The notes under the pieces: generated by a model
What the model was told of the DNA's origin: nothing
Databases searched by the model: none
The model's input: the letters and a program-made list of their open reading frames with translations, nothing else
Part shown: positions 9,707-20,349 of the stretch, in pieces
Layout: each line of letters opens with the position of its first letter
Position numbering within the stretch: position 1 is the stretch's first letter
Assembly: GCF_017377875.1 (NCBI RefSeq)
Contig: NZ_CP070975.1
Coordinates: 2,294,001 to 2,358,000 of the forward strand
Direction of reading: 5' to 3'
DNA: 64,000 nucleotides
Source: Alcaligenes sp. SORT26
Lineage (GTDB): Bacteria; Pseudomonadota; Gammaproteobacteria; Burkholderiales; Burkholderiaceae_B
Translations under genes and position numbers: made by a program

Positions 9707-9768
9707 TAATCAAACACTCGATCACTTGCCCCCACAGGCAATACATTGCCGTGGGGGCCAAGCAAAGA

Positions 9769-10908
<1,140 letters not shown>

Positions 10909-11083
10909 TCAAAAATACCTGGGAAGGAAACGGTCAATGATAACTTATAATTGCTCTACATTAGGACTGTTTTAATGGTCAGTTAAGTTCTGTAACCCCC
11001 GCATTTGCTGTAAAAGTGCCAAACTGTCCCTAACTGACGGATTTCCGCTTTTTTTTATTACTCATTTTCCAGTACCCACCCAC

Positions 11084-11392
11084 ATGTCTATCACTGAACA
11101 GGATGTTGCCCGTATAGCGCAACTGGCGCGCCTTGATCTTTCCGCTGAACAGGCCTCCCAGGTCGAGCACGATTTGACGCGCATCCTGGGCCTGATCCAG
11201 ACCTTGCAAACCGTTGATACTCAAGGCGTTGAGCCTATGGCCCATCCTTTGTCCGCCCGCCAGCAGATCAGTCTGCGTCTGCGCGAGGACAAGGCCCTGC
11301 CTTCCGGAACGGTAGAAAGCCGCCAGGCCATGATGCGCAACGCCCCCGCCGAGCAGGATGGCCTGTTTCTGGTGCCCACGGTCATCGAATAA
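11084..11392 (+). CDS. gatC: Asp-tRNA(Asn)/Glu-tRNA(Gln) amidotransferase subunit C
   Basis: GatC is the small stabilising subunit of the GatCAB amidotransferase, which makes Gln-tRNA(Gln) and/or Asn-tRNA(Asn) from mischarged tRNAs. The 102-residue product opens with MSITEQDVARIAQLARLDLS, typical of the family, and ends with a C-terminal belt around GLFLVPTVIE. No good ribosome site is visible before the ATG. It is the first gene of gatC-gatA-gatB, with gatA nine bases downstream. Confidence 0.94.
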   Translation: MSITEQDVARIAQLARLDLSAEQASQVEHDLTRILGLIQTLQTVDTQGVEPMAHPLSARQQISLRLREDKALPSGTVESRQAMMRNAPAEQDGLFLVPTVIE

Positions 11393-11401
11393 AGCAAAAC
11401 C

Positions 11402-12922
11402 ATGTCTTTTACCCCTGAATTCGCGACTATTGCAGCGCTGCGACTAGCCCTGCAAAACAAAACTGTCAGTGCCCGCGAGCTGGCCCAGCAAGCCCTGGAC
11501 AATAGCGCCCGTCAAAAAGAGCTCAATGCCTTTGTGCAGCAGGACGCTGCCCTGACCCTGGCCCAGGCCGATGCCGCTGATGCCCTGATTGCTCAAGGCA
11601 AGGCCGGTCCACTGACCGGTATCCCTATCGCCCACAAAGATTTGTTTGTCACCAAGGATTGGCAGACTACCGCCTGCAGCAAAATGCTGGAAGGCTATGT
11701 CAGCCCCTTTGACGCTACGGTCGTGACCAAGCTGCAGGCAGCCGGTGCTGTCTCGCTGGGCAAACTGAACTGTGACGAGTTCGCCATGGGCTCGCGCAAC
11801 GAAAGCTCGGTCTTTGGCCCTGTGCGCAACCCTTGGGACCATTCCATGGTTCCCGGTGGCTCCTCGGGTGGCTCCGCTGCTGCAGTTGCTGCTGGCCTGA
11901 TCGCTGGTGCCACTGCCACGGATACCGGCGGTTCGATTCGACAGCCAGCCGCCCTGTGTGGCGTCAGCGGCATCAAGCCCACCTACGGCACGATTTCCCG
12001 CTTTGGCATTATTGCGTACGGCTCCAGCCTGGATCAGGCCGGTCCTATCGCCCGCAATGCCCGCGACTTGCTGGATCTGCTGGAAACCATGTGTGGTTTT
12101 GACCCGCAAGATGCCACTAGTTTGGAATTCTGCGACGATCAGCCCAATAACGGCGCGCGCATTCGTCAGCAGTTTGAACAGCAGCAGTCCCAGCAAGAAG
12201 CCCAAGGCAGCCAGCCACTGAAAGGCTTGCGTATTGGTGTGCCCGCACAGTTCTTTGGCCCCGGCCTGGACCCGGTTGTCGCCGACGCCATCGAAGCCGC
12301 GCTGAAAACCTACGAAAGCCTGGGTGCAGAGCGCGTCAGCGTGCAACTGCCCCTGACAGAACTGTCTGTCCCTACTTATTACGTCATCAGCCCGGCTGAA
12401 GCCTCGACCAACCTGTCGCGCTTTGACGGCGTACGCTTTGGCCACCGCGCCAATCAGTACACCGACCTGAGCAGCATGATTTCGCGTTCGCGCTCGGAAG
12501 GCTTTGGACCTGAAGTGGTGCGTCGAATCCTGGTGGGCACCTATGTGCTGTCCCACGGTTACTACGATGCCTACTATCTGCAAGCCCAACGCGTACGCCG
12601 CATGATTGTGGACGACTTCCAGAAAGTCTTTGAACAGTGCGACCTGATCCTTGGCCCGGTCACCCCGGCCCTGGGCCGCAAGCTGGGCACAACGATTGAA
12701 GACCCAACGACCGACTGGCTGGGTGATGTCTACACCCTGGGCGTCAGCCTGGCTGGCCTGCCCGCCATGTCCATCCCCTGCGGTTTCAGCAACGATGAGC
12801 AGCCCTTGCCCATCGGCCTGCAAATTATTGGCAATTACTTCCGCGAAGGCCAATTGCTGGCTTTTGCCGACCGCTTCCAGCAAGTCACCGACTGGCATCA
12901 ACGTCAACCAGGACAACAATAA
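11402..12922 (+). CDS. gatA: Asp-tRNA(Asn)/Glu-tRNA(Gln) amidotransferase subunit A
   Basis: GatA is the glutaminase subunit that releases ammonia for GatB. This 506-residue amidase-signature enzyme shows the catalytic Lys in [10 protein letters not shown] and the cis-Ser/Ser nucleophile stretch [15 protein letters not shown] followed by [16 protein letters not shown] Gln/Ser-rich insertion near residues 258-275 (QQQSQQEAQ) is longer than usual and probably a surface loop. The stop codon shares its last base with the gatB ATG. Confidence 0.95.
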   Translation: MSFTPEFATIAALRLALQNKTVSARELAQQALDNSARQKELNAFVQQDAALTLAQADAADALIAQGKAGPLTGIPIAHKDLFVTKDWQTTACSKMLEGYVSPFDATVVTKLQAAGAVSLGKLNCDEFAMGSRNESSVFGPVRNPWDHSMVPGGSSGGSAAAVAAGLIAGATATDTGGSIRQPAALCGVSGIKPTYGTISRFGIIAYGSSLDQAGPIARNARDLLDLLETMCGFDPQDATSLEFCDDQPNNGARIRQQFEQQQSQQEAQGSQPLKGLRIGVPAQFFGPGLDPVVADAIEAALKTYESLGAERVSVQLPLTELSVPTYYVISPAEASTNLSRFDGVRFGHRANQYTDLSSMISRSRSEGFGPEVVRRILVGTYVLSHGYYDAYYLQAQRVRRMIVDDFQKVFEQCDLILGPVTPALGRKLGTTIEDPTTDWLGDVYTLGVSLAGLPAMSIPCGFSNDEQPLPIGLQIIGNYFREGQLLAFADRFQQVTDWHQRQPGQQ

Positions 12923-14379
12923 TGGAATGGGAAATTGTGATCGGGCTGGAAACCCATACCCAGCTCTCGACCGAATCCAAAATCTTCTCCAGCAGCAGCA
13001 CCCGCTTTGGTGCCTTGCCCAACACGCAAGCCAATGAAGTGGACATGGCCCTGCCCGGCGCACTGCCTGTTTTTAACCGTGGCGCTGCCGAACGGGCCAT
13101 TCGCCTGGGTCTGGCCGTAGGCGGGCACATTGCCCCCCGCTCCGTGTTTGAACGCAAAAACTACTTCTACCCGGATCTGCCCAAGAACTACCAGATCAGC
13201 CAGATGGAAATCCCCGTCATCAGCGGGGGCACCATCAGCTTCATGCTGGGCGACGAGGAAAAGACCATTAATCTGACTCGTGCCCACCTGGAAGAAGATG
13301 CCGGTAAATCCCTGCATGAAAACTTCCGTGGCCCTTACGGCGAATCCAGCACCGGGATCGACTTGAACCGCGCGGGCACGCCGCTGCTGGAAATCGTGTC
13401 CGAACCTGAAATGCGCTCGGCTGCCGAAGCCGTGGGCTATGCCCGCGCCTTGCACAGCCTGGTTGTCTGGCTGGGTATTTGTGACGGCAATATGCAGGAA
13501 GGCTCGTTCCGCGTGGACGCCAACGTCTCGGTACGTCCCAAGGGCCAGAAGGAACTGGGCACCCGCTGCGAACTGAAAAACATCAACTCCTTCCGCTTTC
13601 TGGAACGCGCGATTCAGTACGAAGTGCGCCGTCAGATCGAGCTGATTGAAGATGGTGGCAAAGTGGTTCAGGAAACCCGCCTGTACGACTCGGACCGCGA
13701 CGAAACACGCAGCATGCGCAGCAAAGAAGACGCGCATGATTACCGCTACTTCCCCGACCCGGATCTGCCACCGCTGTTGATCAGCGAAGAATGGATCGAG
13801 CAAGTTCGTCAGGACATGCCCGAGCTGCCTGCTCAAAAACTGGCTCGCTTCGAGCAAGAGTTTGAGCTGAGCCGTTACGACGCCTCGCAACTGACAGTAG
13901 ACCGCGCCACATCAGACTTCTTTGAAGCCATTTTGCAAGCAGGCTCCAGCGCCAATGCCAAACTGGCTGCCAACTGGGTGCTGGGCGAGCTGTCGGCTGC
14001 CTTGAACCGTGAAGAAATCAGCATTGAGCAATCCAAAGTCAGCCCAGCACAACTGGCCCAACTGATTGCCCGTATTGCTGACGGCACCATTTCGAACAAG
14101 ATTGCCCGTGACGTATTTGCGGCGCAATGGGACGGCGAACTGAACGGCGATGTGGATGCCATCATCGACTCCCGTGGCTTGAAGCAAATCAACGATGCCG
14201 GTGCTATTGGCGCCATGGTGGACGAAGTTCTGGCCGCCAACCCCAGCATTGTCGAACAGCACCGTGCTGGCAAGCCAAAGGCTTTCAACGCTTTGGTCGG
14301 TCAAGTGATGAAGGTTGCCAAGGGCAAAGCCAATCCGCAGCAGATCAATGAAATGCTCAAGCAAAAGCTGGATGCCTGA
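12922..14379 (+). CDS. gatB: Asp-tRNA(Asn)/Glu-tRNA(Gln) amidotransferase subunit B
   Basis: GatB carries the kinase/amidase-transfer active site that activates the tRNA-bound acid and adds ammonia. The 485-residue protein contains the GatB/PET112 signature around [18 protein letters not shown], the conserved [15 protein letters not shown], and a C-terminal YqeY-like tail for tRNA binding ending in [10 protein letters not shown]. It is the last gene of gatCAB and is followed by a strong intrinsic terminator. Confidence 0.96.
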   Translation: MEWEIVIGLETHTQLSTESKIFSSSSTRFGALPNTQANEVDMALPGALPVFNRGAAERAIRLGLAVGGHIAPRSVFERKNYFYPDLPKNYQISQMEIPVISGGTISFMLGDEEKTINLTRAHLEEDAGKSLHENFRGPYGESSTGIDLNRAGTPLLEIVSEPEMRSAAEAVGYARALHSLVVWLGICDGNMQEGSFRVDANVSVRPKGQKELGTRCELKNINSFRFLERAIQYEVRRQIELIEDGGKVVQETRLYDSDRDETRSMRSKEDAHDYRYFPDPDLPPLLISEEWIEQVRQDMPELPAQKLARFEQEFELSRYDASQLTVDRATSDFFEAILQAGSSANAKLAANWVLGELSAALNREEISIEQSKVSPAQLAQLIARIADGTISNKIARDVFAAQWDGELNGDVDAIIDSRGLKQINDAGAIGAMVDEVLAANPSIVEQHRAGKPKAFNALVGQVMKVAKGKANPQQINEMLKQKLDA

Positions 14380-14410
14380 ATTCAGGCTCTGCACTTAGCG
14401 GATACAAAAA

Positions 14411-14438
14411 CACCAGGCCAAGGCCTGGTGTTTTTTTT
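14411..14438 (+). terminator. Intrinsic terminator after gatB
   Basis: A perfect inverted repeat CACCAGGCC/GGCCTGGTG is followed immediately by eight T residues. It lies 31 bases after the gatB stop and before the convergent pyrE gene. The A-run on the left arm suggests it could also work for pyrE on the minus strand. Confidence 0.9.
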
Positions 14439-14469
14439 ACTGCTCAATATGGCTAACTAAGGCTGGTGA

Positions 14470-15144
14470 TCAAACACCGTAGCGATCACGGTAGGCTTTT
14501 ACCTGAGGGGCATGGGCCGCCAAAGTAGTGTCGTCAGCCAATACCGCCATGATGTCCGCCAGCGAGGCAATGCTGATCACTGGAATACCGTAAGTCTGTT
14601 CCACTTCCTGCACAGCAGAATGTGCGGACAGTTCCTGGTCATTACCAGCGCGTTCCATGCGATCCAGAGCAATCAGCACCGCTGCAGGTTCTGCACCCGC
14701 AGCCTTGATGATCTGCATGGATTCACGCACGGACGTACCCGCTGTGATCACGTCATCAATAATCACGACTTTGCCTTGCAAGGGTGCGCCCACCAGGGTG
14801 CCGCCTTCGCCATGGTCTTTGGCTTCTTTGCGGTTGAAGGCAAAGGGCACGTCACGATCACCGATTTGAGGATGCTCGGCCAGCGCAATCGAGGTCGCTG
14901 CTGCCAATGGAATACCTTTGTAGGCAGGCCCGAACAGCATGTCAAACGACACGCCCGAATCCAGCAAGGCCTGGGCATAGAAGCGAGCCAGTTGGCCCAC
15001 GCTACGTCCCGTATTGAACAGGCCGGCATTGAAAAAGTAAGGGCTCAAACGGCCAGACTTGACCTTGAATTCCCCAAAGCGCAGTACTCCCTGTTCCAGG
15101 GAAAAGCGCACAAAATTACGACGATTATCGTTAGTAGCCGACAT
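14470..15144 (-). CDS. pyrE: Orotate phosphoribosyltransferase PyrE
   Basis: PyrE joins orotate to PRPP to form OMP in pyrimidine synthesis. I start at the ATG at 15144 ([19 protein letters not shown]), giving 224 residues. Upstream codons do not look like protein. The PRPP-binding motif [13 protein letters not shown] and the catalytic loop near [15 protein letters not shown] are intact. The gene is convergent with gatB and lies downstream of a LysR gene on the same strand. Confidence 0.94.
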   Translation of the reverse strand: MSATNDNRRNFVRFSLEQGVLRFGEFKVKSGRLSPYFFNAGLFNTGRSVGQLARFYAQALLDSGVSFDMLFGPAYKGIPLAAATSIALAEHPQIGDRDVPFAFNRKEAKDHGEGGTLVGAPLQGKVVIIDDVITAGTSVRESMQIIKAAGAEPAAVLIALDRMERAGNDQELSAHSAVQEVEQTYGIPVISIASLADIMAVLADDTTLAAHAPQVKAYRDRYGV

Positions 15145-15197
15145 GACAGAGTATGAAAAAGATAGAGACGAAAGGCATTTTAGCGTGTTGTTAGCCA

Positions 15198-16088
15198 TCA
15201 CTTGCCAGCTTCGGCCAGTTCTTCTAACAAGAAGTCGATAAAACTGCGTACTTTAGGCGTCAAATAGCGACGACTGGCATAGACGGCATGCAATTGCTGC
15301 AGCTCTTCAGTGTAGTCAGGCAAGAGGCGAAGCAGACGGCCACTGTCCAGATCATCCATTACCAACCACTCAGGCAAGTAGGCCAGCCCTGCTCCGCCCA
15401 AGGCGCTGTAATAGGTCAGATTTGTATTGTCCGAACGCATAAAAGGATTCAGACGCAAGGACTCGGGCCCATCCGGCCCCAGAAACTCGAAGCTGGGCTG
15501 CTGCAAATAACTGGGACTGATCGCAGGCAGACGCATCACCTCCGCACAGTTGCGCGGCATACCATGTTGGGCCACAAACTCCGGGCTGGCCACCAGATGA
15601 AACGGCGTGGGGCAAATAAGACGCGCAATCTGATGCGGGGCAGGTTCACGCATGACCCGCAGGGCCAGGTCAAAACCTTCTGCCACCAAATCCACCTTGT
15701 GATTACTCAAGCTCATATCCAAGGTGACCTCAGGAAAGCGAGTTTGGTAATCCTGCAACAACTGGGCCACTTTGCGGTTTGCAAACCACACGGGCGCCGT
15801 CACCCGCAACACCCCTTGGGGCTGATGCTCTGGACCCGACAAAGCCTGCTGGCCCCGCTCCAGAGTATCGAGCGCCTGCAAACAATAATCAAAGTAGGTC
15901 TGCCCCAATTCCGTCAGGCTCAAACGACGACTGCTGCGATGGAGCAAGCGCGTACCAAGCTGCTTTTCCAGACTGGCCAAATGCTTGCTGACCATAGGCG
16001 CGGACATATCCAGACGTTGTGCCGCCGCAGCAAAACTGCCCGCTGCCACGATTTCTCGAAACACCCGCAAACTCTGAATCGTATCCAT
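15198..16088 (-). CDS. LysR-family transcriptional regulator
   Basis: The 296-residue protein has a winged helix-turn-helix in residues 1-60 ([27 protein letters not shown]) and a periplasmic-binding-protein-like effector domain. It belongs to the common subgroup that begins MDxxxSLRVFxxIVxxGSFxAAA. It is divergent from the doxX-dioxygenase pair across 220 bp, and LysR proteins usually control such divergent neighbours, so that pair is the likely target. The effector is unknown. Confidence 0.9.
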   Translation of the reverse strand: MDTIQSLRVFREIVAAGSFAAAAQRLDMSAPMVSKHLASLEKQLGTRLLHRSSRRLSLTELGQTYFDYCLQALDTLERGQQALSGPEHQPQGVLRVTAPVWFANRKVAQLLQDYQTRFPEVTLDMSLSNHKVDLVAEGFDLALRVMREPAPHQIARLICPTPFHLVASPEFVAQHGMPRNCAEVMRLPAISPSYLQQPSFEFLGPDGPESLRLNPFMRSDNTNLTYYSALGGAGLAYLPEWLVMDDLDSGRLLRLLPDYTEELQQLHAVYASRRYLTPKVRSFIDFLLEELAEAGK

Positions 16089-16308
16089 GCTTTCCTAATA
16101 AGAAAGTAACTAATGAAAATAGGCCTGTTTATTTCCTGATAGTAATTGATTAATCTTAAACGAGCGCTACACCGGTGCCTGTCTGGGCCTTGAATGGGCG
16201 GGACCAGCACCAGGCTGACTCCAGGTCATGATTGACGCAGATCCTCTGTCACCACACCGAGCCAAGCGCTTTGTTTACCGATACTGTCAACTTTCCAAAG
16301 GAAAATAC

Positions 16309-16710
16309 ATGAGCGCCCTTACCTCTAGCTGGACTCCTCGCATTCTTAGCCTGCTGCGCATCGTCACAGGTTATTTGCTGCTGACACACGGTACTGCCAA
16401 GATCCTGGGTTTCCCCAAAGTAGACATGTTTGCCAACCTGCAAATCAGCTCCATATACGGTATTGCGGGCATTCTGGAACTGGTTCTGGGTGTCTTGCTT
16501 GTCATTGGTCTGTTCTCGCGTTTTGCTGCCTTTATTGCTTCCGGCCTGTGCGCTTTCGCCTACTTTATTGGCCACGCCAGCGCCAGCACCGTTGCCACTC
16601 CCATCCTGAATGGCGGTGAAGCGGCCGTCCTGTTCTGCTTTACCTTCCTGTACCTGGCCTTTGCAGGCCCAGGCCCATGGAGCGTAGACGCTGGCCGCGG
16701 TAAAGCCTGA
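16309..16710 (+). CDS. DoxX-family membrane protein
   Basis: This 133-residue membrane protein has four hydrophobic segments and the DoxX pattern (LRIVTGYLLLTHGTAKILGFP near the N-terminus, then GIAGILELVLGVLLVIGLFSRFAAFI). I start at the ATG at 16309, preceded by AAAGGAAA. DoxX proteins often occur with oxygenases and redox stress genes, but their exact role is not settled. It is followed by a dioxygenase gene 59 bp downstream and is divergent from a LysR gene. Confidence 0.88.
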   Translation: MSALTSSWTPRILSLLRIVTGYLLLTHGTAKILGFPKVDMFANLQISSIYGIAGILELVLGVLLVIGLFSRFAAFIASGLCAFAYFIGHASASTVATPILNGGEAAVLFCFTFLYLAFAGPGPWSVDAGRGKA

Positions 16711-16730
16711 CGCCTTATTCAACCCCTTAT

Positions 16731-16754
16731 CCCCTGCCCCTCTCAGGGCAGGGG
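16731..16754 (+). promoter_or_regulatory. Intergenic hairpin just before the dioxygenase ribosome site
   Basis: A 9-bp stem (CCCCTGCCC with GGGCAGGGG, 6-base loop) ends one base before the AGGAG ribosome site of the next gene. There is no T-run. It may adjust the ratio of the two products or access to the ribosome site. The role is inferred. Confidence 0.4.
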
Positions 16755-16769
16755 CAGGAGATCATCATC

Positions 16770-17579
16770 ATGACAATGCCCACCTATTTCATCTCGCACG
16801 GTGGCGGACCCTGGCCCTGGATGCCTGAAGCGCAAACCATGTACGCTCCGCTGCGTGCTGCCTTGCAGGATATTCCACGCCAATTGGGCCGTACGCCCAA
16901 AGCGATCCTGATGGTCTCCGCTCACTGGGAAGCTCAACAGGCGAATTTACTGGTCGCCTCTGCCGCACACCCCAGCATGGTGTACGACTACTACGGCTTT
17001 CCCTCCCATACCTATGAAATTCATTACCCCGCACCAGGCGATCCCGCACTGGCGCAGCAAGTCTGTGGCCTGCTGGAAGGTGCCGGTCTGCCCACTCGGC
17101 TAGATGCGGAACGCGGCTTTGACCACGGTGCCTTTGTGCCTGCGTATGTGATTTATCCGCAAGCCAAAGTGCCTATGGTGCAACTGTCCATTCACGCCAA
17201 TTACGACCCTGCCCTGCACTACGCCATGGGCGAGGCACTTGCCCCTTTACGGGACGAAGATGTGCTGATTATTGGCAGCGGCCTGAGCTATCACAACCTG
17301 CGCAATATGGGACCCGGCGGTGTGGAGCCTTCTGCCCAGTTTGATGCCTGGTTGCACCAAAGCCTCAGCCTGGAAGATCCTGCCGCTCGTCGTCAGGCCC
17401 TGATGAATTGGGAACAAGCCCCAGCCGCACGTATTGCTCACCCCCGTGAAGACCATCTGGTTCCTGCCATGGTGGCGGCTGGTGCTGCGCGTGGAGATAC
17501 GGCGCATCGCTTCCACCATGAAACCCAGGCCTTTGGCGGTTTGACCGTATCCAGTTACTGCTTTGGTTCGGCCACGTAA
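16770..17579 (+). CDS. ygiD: DODA-type extradiol aromatic ring-opening dioxygenase
   Basis: This 269-residue enzyme of the LigB/4,5-DOPA dioxygenase family opens catechol-type rings with molecular oxygen and a metal ion. It has the N-terminal metal-site motif FISHGGGPWPWM, the conserved SAHWEA near residue 50, FDHGAFVPAYVIYP, and SGLSYHNLRNMGPGG. AGGAG precedes the start by nine bases. It is probably co-transcribed with doxX and controlled by the divergent LysR. The natural substrate is unknown. Confidence 0.88.
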   Translation: MTMPTYFISHGGGPWPWMPEAQTMYAPLRAALQDIPRQLGRTPKAILMVSAHWEAQQANLLVASAAHPSMVYDYYGFPSHTYEIHYPAPGDPALAQQVCGLLEGAGLPTRLDAERGFDHGAFVPAYVIYPQAKVPMVQLSIHANYDPALHYAMGEALAPLRDEDVLIIGSGLSYHNLRNMGPGGVEPSAQFDAWLHQSLSLEDPAARRQALMNWEQAPAARIAHPREDHLVPAMVAAGAARGDTAHRFHHETQAFGGLTVSSYCFGSAT

Positions 17580-17651
17580 CAAGCTCTGACGGCCACTGAC
17601 ATCGAAGCAGATTACGGGTTACAGTGCTGACGCTATAAGGAGAATTGCCAC

Positions 17652-18446
17652 GTGTTACGCGTCACCTCGTTAAACGTCAACGGTATTCGGGCTGCCTTTC
17701 GTAAAGGCCTGCCCGCCTGGCTGGAAGCCCAGAAACCCCATATTGTCTGCATGCAGGAAATCAAGATCAGCGAGCCTGATCTGACGCCTGATCTGACTCA
17801 CCCTGGTGAGTATCACGGGCATTTCCACCATGCCCAGAAAAAAGGCTATAGCGGCGTCGGTCTGTACTTGAACCACAAGGCAGAAACCGTGGCCGAAGGC
17901 ATGGCCTGCGAAGAGTTTGATGCCGAAGGCCGCATCATCCGCGCCGACTGGAACGACCTTAGTGTGATCAGCGCCTACCTGCCTTCCGGCTCGTCAGGCG
18001 ACGAACGCCAAACGGCCAAGTACCGCTTTCTGGATCATTTTGAACAGTGGATTGGTGGCTTGATGCAGGAACACCGCGATACAGGCCGCGAGTTCATTAT
18101 TTGTGGTGACTGGAATATTGCGCACCACGAAGCCGATTTGAAGAACTGGAAAGGCAATCTGAAAAACAGCGGCTTTCTGCCTGAAGAACGCGCCTGGATG
18201 ACGAAAGTGCTGGGCGAGCTGTCTTGGGTGGATGTGTACCGCAGCCTGCATCCTGACACCACGGACGAGTGCTACACCTGGTGGAGCAACCGTGGCCAGG
18301 CTTGGGCCAAAAATGTGGGGTGGCGCATTGATTATCAAATTGCCACCCCAGGTATTGCTGCTAAAGCGCGTAGTGCCACGGTCTACAAAGAAGAGCGTTT
18401 CAGCGACCACGCGCCACTAACCGTTGATTACGACTGGAGCTTGTAA
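17652..18446 (+). CDS. xthA: Exodeoxyribonuclease III (AP endonuclease)
   Basis: XthA cleaves abasic sites and degrades DNA 3' ends during base-excision repair. The 264-residue protein shows the family's metal and catalytic motifs: LNVNGIRAA, the Glu in MQEIKI, GDWNIAHHEADLKN and the terminal SDHAPLTVDY. Translation starts at GTG, supported by an AAGGAGAA ribosome site upstream. It reads toward the cytochrome c gene, and the two share a hairpin at their ends. Confidence 0.95.
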   Translation: MLRVTSLNVNGIRAAFRKGLPAWLEAQKPHIVCMQEIKISEPDLTPDLTHPGEYHGHFHHAQKKGYSGVGLYLNHKAETVAEGMACEEFDAEGRIIRADWNDLSVISAYLPSGSSGDERQTAKYRFLDHFEQWIGGLMQEHRDTGREFIICGDWNIAHHEADLKNWKGNLKNSGFLPEERAWMTKVLGELSWVDVYRSLHPDTTDECYTWWSNRGQAWAKNVGWRIDYQIATPGIAAKARSATVYKEERFSDHAPLTVDYDWSL

Positions 18447-18455
18447 GCCCAGCCT

Positions 18456-18485
18456 GAAAAGGTCAGTGTCTTAGCTGGCCTTTTC
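18456..18485. terminator. Hairpin shared by convergent xthA and cytochrome c genes
   Basis: GAAAAGGTCAGT pairs with GCTGGCCTTTTC (one G-T wobble) across a 6-base loop. The right arm overlaps the stop codon of the cytochrome c gene. A short TTTT lies within the stem rather than after it, so it is a modest bidirectional terminator. Confidence 0.5.
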
Positions 18486-18800
18486 AATCATGTAGCGCAC
18501 GACGCTGCGCAGTTGCTCGTCAGTGGCCTTGGGAGCTGCGCCACGCGGTGGCATGGCACCCTTGCCATTGATGACCACTTCCATCAAGGCATCCTCGCCT
18601 TGTGCAATCAGGGGCTCCCAACGAGCCTTATCGCCCAGACGGGGTGCATTGGCCATGCCTGATGCGTGACAGACCATACACGAGGACTTGTACAGCTTGA
18701 GAGCTTCTTCCGAGTCGGCATGAGCTGCAGGTGCAGCAGCCAACAAGAGCAAAGCGGCCATTGCGGAGTGCATCATGGTGGCGGGTCGATAGGTTCTCAT
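18471..18800 (-). CDS. Cytochrome c5-like periplasmic monoheme cytochrome
   Basis: This 109-residue class I cytochrome c has a signal peptide ending near residue 28 (PAAHA), one heme site CMVCH and a likely axial Met in GKGAMPPRG. I use the ATG at 18800, which has GGGTAA upstream and starts MRTYRPATMMHS; the upstream in-frame extension lacks a signal-like sequence. It lies directly downstream of nirK on the same strand. That makes it a plausible periplasmic electron donor to the copper nitrite reductase, though this is inference from context. Confidence 0.88.
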   Translation of the reverse strand: MRTYRPATMMHSAMAALLLLAAAPAAHADSEEALKLYKSSCMVCHASGMANAPRLGDKARWEPLIAQGEDALMEVVINGKGAMPPRGAAPKATDEQLRSVVRYMIEKAS

Positions 18801-18934
18801 GGGTTTACCCTTTAAACAGTCGGCATGAACGCATGCCAGGCTGATACTTCGTTTTCTGAACAAGAGGCCCGGTTTTCATGACTCGAACCTCCTGCTTGTT
18901 CCTTAGCTAATCACTATCCAGGTACTGCTTTGAA

Positions 18935-18985
18935 ACCCGGGCGGAATTGAGTGGTACCGCTGTCTATCAATTCCGCTTACCGGGT
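18935..18985. repeat. Interrupted inverted repeat downstream of nirK
   Basis: GCGGAATTGA pairs with TCAATTCCGC, and the flanking ACCCGG pairs with CCGGGT after a 3-base bulge. There is no T-run on either strand. It lies just past the nirK stop and may end or stabilise the nirK message. Confidence 0.4.
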
Positions 18986-18997
18986 ACTACCCCCTGA

Positions 18998-20143
18998 TTA
19001 GCCCTTGATGGGGCCGGGAGGGCTGACTTGCTTCATCAAGTCGTCGTTCCAGTCGCCTTCGACCAGTACGTGACCTGCTGCGCCCAGTTCCATGGCTTCG
19101 ATCAGGTTATGGTTCACGTAGGCGTACACACCAGGCTGCTTGAAGGTGTAGATCGCCACGCCAGCCGAACCGCCGCGGATGAACCAGGTTTCCAGGTTCT
19201 TGGCTGGTGGGTCATCAAATTTACCCAGCTCCCAAACCCAGTCACCGTGACCACCGATCAGGTGAGGACGTGTATCGCGGTTAGCCTGCGAGTGGATGAA
19301 CATGACGGTCTCGCCCACGTTTGCTTTCATGGCACCGTCGCCCATCAAGGCACCGACTTTACCGTTGAACACCACGTGGCTGGGGATCAGACCACGCATG
19401 GCTTCCAGGGTGTCGCCGTAGCTTTCAGCCGAAGAACCATATTTTTTGAAGTTGCCCTTTTCATCACGGGGGATGTAGAGGTCAAATTCACCAATGGTGT
19501 AGACACGGTCGTAATGCAAGCTGTTGCCAGCCGAGTCTTTCAGGCCATCGCGTGGCAGCACCATGACGGTACCGTGCATGCCCTGAACCACGTGCCAGGC
19601 TACCGAGCCTTCAGGTGCGCAGTGGTACACAAAGGTACCGGTGCGGTCGGCCTTGAAGCGCAGTGTGGCTTGTTCACCAGGGTTCACGTTGGTCAGCTTG
19701 GCACCGCCCAGCGCGCCGGTCGAGGCGTGAAAGTCGATGTTGTGCGGCATGGTGTTGCTGGCTGGGTTGATCAGCGTCAGCTCCAAGTAGTCACCTTCAT
19801 GCACAACCATGGTGGGGCCGGGCATGGAACCGTCAAACATCATGGCGTGCATGGTTGTACCATCACGATCGACCACGATCTCTTTTTCGGTGATGCTCAT
19901 GCGGAATTCCACCACACGGGGCTCGGGGCCGACTTTTTGCTCATGCTTGTGGACCATAGGAGGCGCAACCAGATCCACCTTGACCCGCTCCAGCTTGGCA
20001 ATCTGGGCTTCTGTACGCGCAGCCATCCAGGGCGCGTTCTTTTTTGGTGCGGCCGTCTCGCGGGCTTGTACTTGAGCCGCCAGCAAAGTCGTTCCTGCGG
20101 CGACACCTAGGCCAGCACTTTTCAAGAAATGACGACGTTCCAT
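18998..20143 (-). CDS. nirK: Copper-containing nitrite reductase NirK
   Basis: NirK reduces nitrite to nitric oxide in the periplasm. The 381-residue precursor has a twin-arginine signal (RRHFLK, ending near AQVQA). The two cupredoxin domains keep all key residues. Type 1 copper ligands are His134, Cys175, His184 and Met189. Type 2 ligands are His139, His174 and His345. Catalytic Asp137 and His294 are present. The sequence resembles the well-studied Alcaligenes enzyme closely from memory. A GGAGG ribosome site precedes the ATG. It lies downstream of norB but is separated by a terminator, so it has its own promoter; I saw no clear Fnr-type box there. Confidence 0.97.
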   Translation of the reverse strand: MERRHFLKSAGLGVAAGTTLLAAQVQARETAAPKKNAPWMAARTEAQIAKLERVKVDLVAPPMVHKHEQKVGPEPRVVEFRMSITEKEIVVDRDGTTMHAMMFDGSMPGPTMVVHEGDYLELTLINPASNTMPHNIDFHASTGALGGAKLTNVNPGEQATLRFKADRTGTFVYHCAPEGSVAWHVVQGMHGTVMVLPRDGLKDSAGNSLHYDRVYTIGEFDLYIPRDEKGNFKKYGSSAESYGDTLEAMRGLIPSHVVFNGKVGALMGDGAMKANVGETVMFIHSQANRDTRPHLIGGHGDWVWELGKFDDPPAKNLETWFIRGGSAGVAIYTFKQPGVYAYVNHNLIEAMELGAAGHVLVEGDWNDDLMKQVSPPGPIKG

Positions 20144-20275
20144 ACTACCTCCGGTTTGATCCAGGCGTGATGCCTGCTGATTAAATGTTATTCAGATCTA
20201 ACAGTTACTGAATGTATTGGACCGCAATCAGACTGCGCACTCTTTGCTGCAGCGCAAGCATCTCGTATAAGCAAC

Positions 20276-20304
20276 AAAAAAAACCGCCCGAAGGCGGTTT
20301 TTTT
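20276..20304 (-). terminator. Intrinsic terminator after norB
   Basis: The stem AAACCGCC/GGCGGTTT closes on a CGAA tetraloop. It is flanked by A-runs on the left and T-runs on the right, so it works in both directions. It ends norB and separates it from the nirK promoter. Confidence 0.88.
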
Positions 20305-20349
20305 GATAGACGGAATCTCACAGAAGAAAGAAACCGTCTCGTAAAAACA

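Noticed and set aside
16089-16308. A LysR operator between the LysR gene and doxX
   Set aside because: AT-rich partial dyads are present, but none is clear enough to call without alignment or footprinting.
20144-20275. A Fnr/Dnr box upstream of nirK
   Set aside because: TTGAT-like half sites occur near 20155-20180, but no pair has the TTGAT-N4-ATCAA arrangement.
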